A stretch of DNA of 24,478 nt from Bacillota bacterium (GTDB lineage: Bacteria > Bacillota > Clostridia > Saccharofermentanales > Saccharofermentanaceae). Below are positions 7,496 through 13,470 of this stretch, one piece after another. The notes below the pieces were generated by a model. The model had not been told where the DNA came from. It saw only the letters and a list, made by a program, of their open reading frames with translations, and did no database searches. The number at the start of each line of letters is the position of its first letter. Position 1 is the stretch's first letter. The position numbers and the translations under genes were made by a program. The DNA lies in assembly GCA_023397475.1 (NCBI GenBank), contig JAEWUD010000038.1, positions 1 through 24,478 of the forward strand. Reading direction: 5' to 3'.

Positions 7496-7873
7496 ATGGC
7501 TAGTGAGAAAATCGCAAAGTTTATCGAAGATGTTAAGGCCCTCTCCGTCATGGAGCTCTCTGAGCTCGTCAAGGCTCTTGAGACTGAGTTCGGTGTATCC
7601 GCGTCCGCGGTCGCCGTCGCTGCCCCTGCCGCCGGTGCCGCTGCTGCGGTTGAGGAAGAGCAGACAGAGTTCACCGTCGTGCTGAAGAGCGCCGGTGCCG
7701 CCAAGATCGGCGTCATCAAGATCGTTCGTGAGCTGACAGGTCTCGGACTCAAGGAAGCAAAGGATCTTGTTGATGGTGCTCCCAAGGCCGTCAAGGAGAA
7801 CGTTTCCAAGGAAGATGCCGATGCCGCTGCCGCCAAGCTCAAGGAAGCCGGCGCAGACGTCGAGATCAAGTAA
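7496..7873 (+). CDS. rplL: 50S ribosomal protein L7/L12
   Basis: Forms the flexible stalk that recruits translation GTPases. It has 125 residues. The N-terminal dimer domain (about 3-32, VMELSELVKALETEFGV) is followed by an Ala-rich hinge (about 36-52) and the C-terminal domain EFTVVLKSAGAAKIGVIKIVRELTGLGLKEAKDLVDGAP. SD ggaggt lies nine bases before the ATG. rpoB would normally come next but does not here. Confidence 0.98.
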   Translation: MASEKIAKFIEDVKALSVMELSELVKALETEFGVSASAVAVAAPAAGAAAAVEEEQTEFTVVLKSAGAAKIGVIKIVRELTGLGLKEAKDLVDGAPKAVKENVSKEDADAAAAKLKEAGADVEIK

Positions 7874-7876
7874 TTA

Positions 7877-7960
7877 TCCACGCTTCGCAAGAAGCGACAA
7901 GAACTCCACGCTTCGCAAGAGGCGACAAGAACTCCACGCTTCGCAAGAGGCGACAAGAAA
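7877..7960 (+). repeat. Three 28-bp tandem repeats, each a GCAA-tetraloop hairpin, in the rplL 3' UTR
   Basis: Units begin at 7877, 7905 and 7933, a period of exactly 28. Each contains a 16-base hairpin of the form cgcttc-GCAA-gaagcg, a 6-bp stem closed by a GNRA tetraloop. In units 2 and 3 the stem becomes gaggcg, which changes one pair to a G-U wobble but keeps the fold. They lie four bases after the rplL stop and run directly into the terminator. Confidence 0.85.
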
Positions 7961-7996
7961 GATCTTCCGGTGCAAAGGCGTGCCGGGAGATCTTTT
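7958..7996 (+). terminator. Terminator of the rplJ-rplL operon
   Basis: aagatcttccgg (7959-7970) pairs with ccgggagatctt (7983-7994), 12 bp with one G-U pair, around a 12-base loop. The 3' arm runs into cttttcc. It ends the ribosomal operon before rpoBC, which is absent. Confidence 0.75.
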
Positions 7997-8040
7997 CCTA
8001 TTTATACATGTGGATTCGGGATGGATTGGATATTGAGGTA

Positions 8041-8260
8041 GACTTATGTGTCGGAGCCCCGGAGAACCGGCGTACCAGAGGAATGGTGTACCAGCGCAAT
8101 GGTGTACCAGAGCAATACACCGATGTAACGGCGGTTGACGAGTCAGCGCATTAGCGCACCAAAAATTCAGTGCATAAACGGCTGACGGATCAGCGGATCA
8201 GCGCTCCGAAAATTCGGCGCACAAACGGCTGACGGATCAGCTGCCGGTGTACCGACATAG
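8041..8260. repeat. Degenerate short tandem repeats
   Basis: gtaccag recurs at 8072, 8088 and 8104, a 16-bp period with gcaatg between copies. A 47-bp imperfect duplication follows: aaaaattcag at 8161 and gaaaattcgg at 8208, both leading to the identical 15-mer cggctgacggatcag (8179-8193 and 8226-8240). From 7997 to 8370 I see no credible gene. Confidence 0.65.
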
Positions 8261-8370
8261 CGACGGTCGACAAGTCAGCGGATCAGCGGTCGTGCACAGG
8301 ATCAGCGTCCGGTGCGCGGCAATTCAGTTCCCGTTGTCTGAGTGCACGGCAGATCAATCTTGCAGAAAAT

Positions 8371-8675
8371 AGATATATATCAATGGCAAACCTACTAAAA
8401 CGTCGGTTGATCGCGTTTTAGTAGGTCGATTCGGTAGCCTGCGAACGTTTCTTATCATTGACAAACCTACTAAATTGGCGGTTGAGAGCGTTTTAGTAGG
8501 TCGGTCGGTTGCCCAGCGCGTATTTCTTATCATTGACAAGCCTACTAAATCAGCATCAGAGCTGTTTTAGTAGGTCGATCCGGCAGAATGCGGACGTTTC
8601 TTATCAATGACAAACCTACTAAAACGTCATAGGAGCCCGTTTTAGTAGGTCGGTCGGTTGCTCGGCATCGACAAG
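8371..8675. repeat. Hairpin repeat array 1: four palindromes, stem CCTACTAAA, 75-bp period
   Basis: Palindromes lie at 8390-8426, 8465-8501, 8540-8575 and 8614-8650, with starts 75, 75 and 74 bp apart. Copies 1 and 4 have perfect 13-bp arms (acctactaaaacg / cgttttagtaggt) around 11-base loops of different sequence. Copies 2 and 3 keep 9-10 perfect outer pairs; copy 3 extends to 14 bp with one mismatch. The 38-bp linkers are also related and end in ttatcattgacaa or ttatcaatgacaa. No CRISPR-like spacer diversity and no coding frame is evident. Confidence 0.9.
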
Positions 8676-8952
8676 TGGCTTCAATTTCCCGTTCAACAAG
8701 AAGATGCACAGGTGTTTTCCTTGATTGTCGATCGACTGTATCGCTAAACTGCATGAATTATCGGCACACCATTTGAACTACAGAAATGACAGGGCTGGAT
8801 CACGTTTGCGATTGATCTTGAAGAGATTGCCGATTGACTCTCGGCTCAGACGAACAATACAATCCTCCAGAGGATACAGTCCATGCGCTCAAGTAAGCCA
8901 AAGACCTGGAAGCCAAACTCTTTCGAAGCAATACGCTTCCCGAGCGCTGCAT
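8676..8952. other. Gene-free stretch
   Basis: Short frames occur on both strands, but none has an SD or a recognisable product. The sequence has no coding bias that I can see and no repeats as clear as those on either side. Confidence 0.5.
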
Positions 8953-9093
8953 GCGACTCTCATCTCCCGCGAAGACGGAATTCTTTTTCCGCGCCGCAAG
9001 TGACTCTCATATCCCGCGAAGACAGATCTCTTTCTGCACGCGGCAAGCGACTCTCATCTCCCGCGAAGAGATATCTTCGCCTATACTCATCAG
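8953..9093. repeat. 47-bp tandem repeat, about 2.5 copies
   Basis: The core gactctcatctcccgcgaa recurs in units starting at 8953, 9000 and 9047, a period of exactly 47. The first two units are complete (gaagac, then an A/T-rich part, then cgc-cgcaag), and the third diverges after gaaga into a short hairpin (cgaaga-gata-tcttcg). No gene is evident from here to 9362. One small hairpin (cagttg 9222-9227 / caactg 9238-9243) was noted. Confidence 0.75.
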
Positions 9094-9362
9094 TTTCTGA
9101 TCTGCCTCGTCTCGCGCGAGTGTCCCTAGACCCTGGTTCTCATACAAATCTCGGTCGGAGTGCCGAATTGATCGTATAAAAATACACGAATAGACTACGA
9201 TTGCGAATTATGACAGAATTTCAGTTGCTTGGATCGCCAACTGCTTCATTATGGTCTTGAGAAATCTGTATGATGGACTGCATTATCGCAAGAAGTTCTT
9301 ACAAAGTTGAAGATGAAGGTCAAAAATAGCATAAAAATACAAAAAAACGCATAAATATAGGA

Positions 9363-9391
9363 TTGACAAAGGAGCGAAAAACGATTAGTGT
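9363..9391 (+). promoter_or_regulatory. Candidate promoter of the amino-acid ABC operon
   Basis: TTGACA (9363-9368) is a perfect -35 box; 17 bases later comes a weak -10 (TAGTGT, 9386-9391). An A-rich tract (9320-9360) lies just upstream, like an UP element. The operon's first ATG is 65 bases downstream. Confidence 0.5.
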
Positions 9392-9456
9392 AGGAATGTC
9401 AGTTTTTGCACAGCGCTTCGGCGTGAAGAATCAGTCATATTTGAAGGAGACACAAT

Positions 9457-10212
9457 ATGAAGATGAAGAAGTGGATCGCGGTTATCGCCGCGGCAGTGAT
9501 GATGGTAAGTATTGCCGGTTGTTCGACCAAGCCCGCGACCGGAACCAAGGATCCGACAAAGCTTGTGATGGGCACCAACGCAGCCTTCCCTCCGTTCGAG
9601 TTCGTTGAAGGCGGCGAAGTTGTGGGTGTCGATGCGGAGATTATAGCCGCGATTGCCAAGGAGATGGGCGTTGAGCTTGTCATCTCTGATATGGAATTTG
9701 ATTCCCTTCCGACAGCCCTGGCGAACGGTCAGATCGATCTTATCGCCGCCGGATTCACGGTGCGACCTGACCGTGAAGAGACCATGGACTTCTCGACACC
9801 TTACTACACCGCAGCACAGACGATTATTGTTTCTTCGGAGTCGACGATTGCATCTGCGGATGATCTTTCCGACCTTATGATCGGCGTACAGTCCGGAACG
9901 ACAGGCTACTACGTTGCGCTGGAATACACAGCAGAAGAGAATATCAAGGGATTTGCCAACGGCATGCTGGCGGTAGAGGCCTTGAAGAACGGCCAGGTTG
10001 ACGCGGTTATTATCGATAACAATCCCGCGAAAGCCTATGGCGATGAGAACCCGGATACTCTCGTTCTTATCGAAAAGCAGTTTGCGGATGAGCAGTACGC
10101 GATCGCCGTAGCCAAGGGGAACGATGTCCTTTTGAAGAACGTCAATGACGCATTGACCAAGATTAAGGCCGACGGAACCTTTGATGCGATTATTGCCAAA
10201 TACATCAAGTGA
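9457..10212 (+). CDS. Polar amino-acid ABC transporter, substrate-binding lipoprotein
   Basis: Extracellular receptor of an amino-acid importer (SBP family 3, PAAT type). It has 251 residues. A signal peptide (1-21) ends in the lipobox SIAGC with lipidated Cys22. The family start GTNAAFPPFEFV (about 39-50) and the two-lobed fold motifs (DLIAAGFTVRPDREETMDFSTPYY, the hinge region IGVQSGTTGYY, and VDAVIIDNNPA) are clear. SD gaagga sits before the ATG. The family binds Gln, Glu, His, Arg or cystine; the substrate cannot be told here. A terminator follows before the permease gene. Confidence 0.95.
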   Translation: MKMKKWIAVIAAAVMMVSIAGCSTKPATGTKDPTKLVMGTNAAFPPFEFVEGGEVVGVDAEIIAAIAKEMGVELVISDMEFDSLPTALANGQIDLIAAGFTVRPDREETMDFSTPYYTAAQTIIVSSESTIASADDLSDLMIGVQSGTTGYYVALEYTAEENIKGFANGMLAVEALKNGQVDAVIIDNNPAKAYGDENPDTLVLIEKQFADEQYAIAVAKGNDVLLKNVNDALTKIKADGTFDAIIAKYIK

Positions 10213-10240
10213 TATTGATCCTGTATTATGCGATAATAGG

Positions 10241-10270
10241 GGAGTCGGATTTTGATCCGGCTCCTTTTTT
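10241..10270 (+). terminator. Intra-operon terminator between binding protein and permease
   Basis: ggagtcggat (10241-10250) pairs with atccggctcc (10255-10264), 10 bp with one G-U pair, around loop TTTG, followed by six T (10265-10270). It is a textbook Rho-independent terminator 28 bases after the binding-protein stop, likely making that product more abundant than the permease and ATPase. Confidence 0.88.
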
Positions 10271-10329
10271 CGCGCCGCGGATATCTCAGTGCAGCGGCGT
10301 TCCGATAACTATGATACAGGGGATAACGT

Positions 10330-11022
10330 ATGGATTTTTTGCTCGACATTATCGAAGTTTTCTCGAACGGGATCTTTCAGACCCTGATTAAGGATAATCG
10401 TTATCTTCTTCTGATCCGGGGATTCGGTTCTTCGATGCAGATAACGCTTTTCGCGGCCATGATCGGCGTCGTTCTCGGACTGATCCTCGCGATCCTCCGC
10501 CTCAAGGGAACAGGAATCGGAGCCTCGATCGCGAACACGTATATCTCGGTGATCCGCGGAACGCCGATCGTTGTTCAACTTACCATTATTTACTTTGTCA
10601 TTCTCGGACGCTCGGGACTCTCGGATATTCTTGTCGCTTCGGTTGCTTTCGGCATCAACAGCGGAGCATACGTCGCAGAAATCATTCGAGCGGGAATCTC
10701 TGCGGTAGACCGCGGACAGATGGAGGCAGGAAGATCCCTCGGATTATCCTATGCCAAGACCATGCGGTATATCGTCATCCCCCAGGCGATCAAGAATGTT
10801 CTCCCGGCTCTCGGCAATGAGATGATTGTCCTCGTCAAAGAGACCGCAATCGCCGGCTATATCGGCGTCGCGGACCTGAATAAAGGTGCGACCAATATTG
10901 CAAGCGTCACATATAACTATATGGTTCCGCTCCTGTGCGTCGCATATGTCTATCTCCTCATTACGAGCGTGATGGCATATGGACTGGGGAACCTCGAGAG
11001 GAGATTGAAGAAGAGTGATTAA
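10330..11022 (+). CDS. Polar amino-acid ABC transporter, permease
   Basis: Membrane subunit of the importer, probably a homodimer, with about five membrane helices in 230 residues. RGTPIVVQL (76-84) and the EAA loop EAGRSLGLSYAKTMRYIVIPQA (from residue 132), which contacts the ATPase, are characteristic of the HisMQ/GlnP family. SD caggggat lies before the ATG. The 3' end overlaps the ATPase gene by eight bases, so the two are translationally coupled. Confidence 0.95.
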   Translation: MDFLLDIIEVFSNGIFQTLIKDNRYLLLIRGFGSSMQITLFAAMIGVVLGLILAILRLKGTGIGASIANTYISVIRGTPIVVQLTIIYFVILGRSGLSDILVASVAFGINSGAYVAEIIRAGISAVDRGQMEAGRSLGLSYAKTMRYIVIPQAIKNVLPALGNEMIVLVKETAIAGYIGVADLNKGATNIASVTYNYMVPLLCVAYVYLLITSVMAYGLGNLERRLKKSD

Positions 11023-11737
11023 GGTAACGGATCTTCATAAATACTTCGGATCCCTGGAGGTCTTGAAGGGAATTAACGCATCGATCTCCAAGGGAGAAGT
11101 GGTTTGCGTCATCGGCCCGTCGGGCTCGGGTAAGAGCACGTTTCTACGTTGCTTGAATCTTCTGGAGGAGCCGACCAAGGGAGAGATTTTCCTTGACGGC
11201 GTCCCCCTGATTGAGCATCGCAAGGATATCGACAAGCTTCGCCGCAAGGTCGGTATGGTATTCCAGCAATTCAATCTTTTCCCGAACCTTACTGTTCTCG
11301 AAAACGTTACCCTCGCGCCGATCAAGGTTCTGAAGACGGATCCCAAAGAAGCCGCAAAGAAGGCGATGGTTCTGCTTGAGCGCGTCGGACTGGCGGAGAA
11401 GGCCGAGCAATATCCAAATCGTCTGTCCGGCGGACAAAAGCAGCGCGTCGCGATTGCGCGGGCGTTGGCGATGGATCCGGAGGTCATGTTATTTGACGAA
11501 CCGACGAGCGCCCTCGATCCGGAGATGGTCGGTGAAGTTCTCGAGGTCATGCGAAAGCTGGCATCCGAGGGCATGACCATGGTGGTTGTCACTCATGAGA
11601 TGGGCTTCGCGCGAGAGGTCGCGAGTCGCGTTCTCTACATGGATGAGGGCATTATTTATGAAGAGGGAACGCCGGATCAGATTTTTCGGGATCCTCAGAA
11701 GCCGAGAACCCGCGAATTCTTGAGCAAAGTCCTGTAG
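11015..11737 (+). CDS. Polar amino-acid ABC transporter, ATP-binding subunit
   Basis: Cytoplasmic motor of the importer. It has 240 residues. Walker A is GPSGSGKST (34-42), the Q-loop is in MVFQQFNLFP (81-90), the signature is LSGGQ (137-141), Walker B is LFDEPT (159-164) and the H-loop is His194. The start codon is GTG at 11015, inside the permease gene, after gaggag. The sequence is closest to the GlnQ/ArtP/TcyN group, and the substrate is unresolved. Confidence 0.96.
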   Translation: MIKVTDLHKYFGSLEVLKGINASISKGEVVCVIGPSGSGKSTFLRCLNLLEEPTKGEIFLDGVPLIEHRKDIDKLRRKVGMVFQQFNLFPNLTVLENVTLAPIKVLKTDPKEAAKKAMVLLERVGLAEKAEQYPNRLSGGQKQRVAIARALAMDPEVMLFDEPTSALDPEMVGEVLEVMRKLASEGMTMVVVTHEMGFAREVASRVLYMDEGIIYEEGTPDQIFRDPQKPRTREFLSKVL

Positions 11738-11746
11738 GAGGAATCA

Positions 11747-12403
11747 ATGCAAACAACACTGATCATATATGTAGCTCTATGGATTCTTATCGCATTGCCT
11801 CTTGGGATTCTCTTTGTTCGCAAGATGTTTCTGCGCAAGATCGGGGAAAAGCCGCGTCTTCGCCCCGGTGTCCTTGCGGTCGGAGTTCTCGGGGTCGCCA
11901 TCGTGACTGCATTTCTTGCCGCGTCCTACGCATACACCGTCGAATCTCGCTACGAGCTCGCTGTGGAGCGCTATGTTAATCTGCATGCGCAGTACCGCGT
12001 CGGCCTCTTAAGCGACGATGCGTATCGAGCAGCGACGACACCCGTTCGAGGAACGAATCCGGAAGATCCGGGATTTGCGGCCTTTGACGAGACACTCTTC
12101 GCCGCGGGTGCCGACAGTGCGAGCGTGCGTTTTCAGACCAGCAGTTGGATCATTCCCAAGTACTTTTCCGACAACGATGCTTTTCCCAATACGTTGATCA
12201 TCGACGAGAACAACCCGGTATTTGTTATCTATCTTCTCGATGACGGTACGACACAGACCTATTACACATTGCGTTTACAACGCGTCGACACAGCGTGGCA
12301 GGTGACCTATCAGGCGGAGACGACAGACGAGCAACTCGAAGCGGCACAGTCGGCACTGCCAAGCCAGAAGAATGGGCAGTGGTTTACGGTGACGGCGCCG
12401 TAA
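11747..12403 (+). CDS. Uncharacterised two-span membrane protein in the ABC operon
   Basis: A 218-residue protein I do not recognise. Two hydrophobic helices (about 5-24 and 43-63) are separated by a basic loop (RKMFLRKIGEKPRLRPG), then comes a soluble region of about 150 residues rich in Asp, Thr and aromatic residues (TQTYYTLRLQRVDTAWQVTYQAET). That region is probably outside the cell, given the positive loop between the helices only if both termini face out. It starts nine bases after the ATPase stop with a good SD (aggagg), so it is probably co-transcribed with the transporter. No function is proposed. Confidence 0.75.
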   Translation: MQTTLIIYVALWILIALPLGILFVRKMFLRKIGEKPRLRPGVLAVGVLGVAIVTAFLAASYAYTVESRYELAVERYVNLHAQYRVGLLSDDAYRAATTPVRGTNPEDPGFAAFDETLFAAGADSASVRFQTSSWIIPKYFSDNDAFPNTLIIDENNPVFVIYLLDDGTTQTYYTLRLQRVDTAWQVTYQAETTDEQLEAAQSALPSQKNGQWFTVTAP

Positions 12404-12442
12404 AGGTGCTGCGGTTGGGCAGTAGTAAATAGAGAACTTCGT

Positions 12443-12473
12443 ATGCCGCCGGCTCGCCCGGCGGTATTTGTTT
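12443..12473 (+). terminator. Terminator of the ABC operon
   Basis: atgccgccgg (12443-12452) pairs with ccggcggtat (12458-12467), 10 bp with one G-U pair, and is followed by ttgttt. It lies 40 bases after the last gene. Confidence 0.75.
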
Positions 12474-12550
12474 GTCGGCTTGTCCGGCGGATTTTCCATG
12501 GGAATGATTATGTGTTAAGAGGGCTATTTACGACTTCGCGAATATATATC

Positions 12551-12758
12551 TCAATGATTACCTACTAAATTGATGAAAACAGCCATTTTCGTATGTGCAT
12601 CAATGAGCAAAAACACGATTATTCGTCAATGATTACCTACTAAACTGGCCTCAATGACACTTTCGTATGTGCATCAATGAGCAAAAATGAAATTTTTCGT
12701 CAATGATGCACATACGAAACAGCCACAAGCTCGTCGTTTCGTCCGTATTAGAATGTGC
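12551..12758. repeat. Hairpin repeat array 2: mixed-arm units, 75-bp period
   Basis: Units start at 12551, 12626 and 12700 (75 and 74 bp apart), each opening with tcaatgat. Units 1 and 2 have left arm cctactaaa, as in array 1, but right arm tttcgtatgtgc (12587-12598 and 12661-12672). Unit 3 has left arm gcacatacgaaa (12708-12719), the exact complement of that right arm, and a right arm split by about ten bases (tttcgt at 12737, atgtgc at 12753). The units therefore carry left and right arms of two different hairpin families. Confidence 0.85.
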
Positions 12759-12822
12759 AGTATTGTAAAACCCTGGCATTTCTCGTCAATAAACGCCATA
12801 TGGCAATTCGGGCTCAATGAGT

Positions 12823-13195
12823 TATGGGCGAAATCCACCCCAAACCAGCTTTTCGCCCATACTTCTCTTTTCAGCGCCGGAATCTGGGCTTATGTTTTAT
12901 GGGCGAAATCGACCCCGAAGCTATTTTTCGCCCATACTCAGCGTTCAACAAGTATGGGCGAAATCGACCACAACATGTGTTTTCGCCCATACTTCTCTTT
13001 TCAGCGCCGGATTCCGGGCTCATGTTTTATGGGCGAAATCAACCCCGCACCCGCTTTTCGCCCATACTCCGCTCTCAGACAGTATGGGCGAAATCGACCA
13101 CAACATGTGTTTTCGCCCATAACTCTCGTTCCAGTGCCGGGTCCTAGGCTCATGCTTTATGGGCGAAATCAACTCCCAACCTTTTTTCGCCCATA
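12823..13195. repeat. Hairpin repeat array 3: six palindromes, stem TATGGGCGAAA
   Basis: Six palindromes with perfect 11-bp arms (tatgggcgaaa / tttcgcccata) lie at 12823-12861, 12898-12936, 12953-12991, 13028-13066, 13083-13121 and 13158-13195. Starts are spaced 75, 55, 75, 55 and 75 bp, so the higher unit is 130 bp, present about three times. The loops are 16-17 bases and semi-conserved. The first unit is preceded by ctcaatgag, the linker seen in array 2. Open frames across it in three phases are by-products of the repeats. Confidence 0.92.
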
Positions 13196-13229
13196 AACAC
13201 GGCAGCTGGCGCTCATTTCAGGTTCACAC

Positions 13230-13281
13230 AAAAAAGAGCCGTTGCATCCTGAACCTTTGCGTTCATTCTGCAACAGCCTCT
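13230..13281 (-). terminator. Minus-strand terminator for the NlpC/P60 gene
   Basis: Read on the minus strand, agaggctgttgca pairs with tgcaacggctct (12 bp, one bulged G, one G-U), with an inner stem tgaac/gttca. It is followed by six T and then GTG. It lies about 190 bases downstream of the NlpC/P60 stop, so the octamer repeat at 13,325-13,417 falls within that gene's 3' UTR. Confidence 0.8.
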
Positions 13282-13324
13282 TCGTAGTTCTTGCTCACTG
13301 ACCGAGTCTACCCGGACATTCTTT

Positions 13325-13417
13325 GTCACCGCGTCACCGCGTCACCGCGTCACCGCGTCATCGCTCACCGCTTACCGCGCCACCGCGTCATCGCTCACCG
13401 CGTCACCGCGTCATCGC
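13325..13417. repeat. Octamer minisatellite GTCACCGC, 12 units
   Basis: Four perfect gtcaccgc units (13325-13356) are followed by eight units of 7-8 bases that differ by one or two changes (gtcatcgc, tcaccgc, ttaccgc, gccaccgc). The tract is G+C-rich and lies in the 3' UTR of the minus-strand gene. It is a likely slippage-prone site. Confidence 0.9.
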
Positions 13418-13470
13418 GCAAGGGCGTAACGCCGATCCGGAGCTTTTCGCGCGGCGATTCTACTCTTCCA

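Noticed and set aside
8390..8650. CRISPR array
   Set aside because: The repeated units are palindromes with conserved linkers, there are no diverse spacers of constant length, and no cas genes are in the window.
9181..9456. A riboswitch or T-box before the amino-acid transporter
   Set aside because: I see no T-box core sequence, no lysine or SAM riboswitch core and no leader terminator; only a small 6-bp hairpin.
8390..13195. Integron attC sites
   Set aside because: The palindromes do not carry the attC core-site layout, there are no cassette genes between them, and no tyrosine integron integrase is seen.
12687..13196. Open frames of 100-169 codons in all three forward phases across the hairpin array
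   Set aside because: They encode MGEI/FRPY-like repetitive peptides that exist only because the repeat lengths keep frames open; no SD and no family match.
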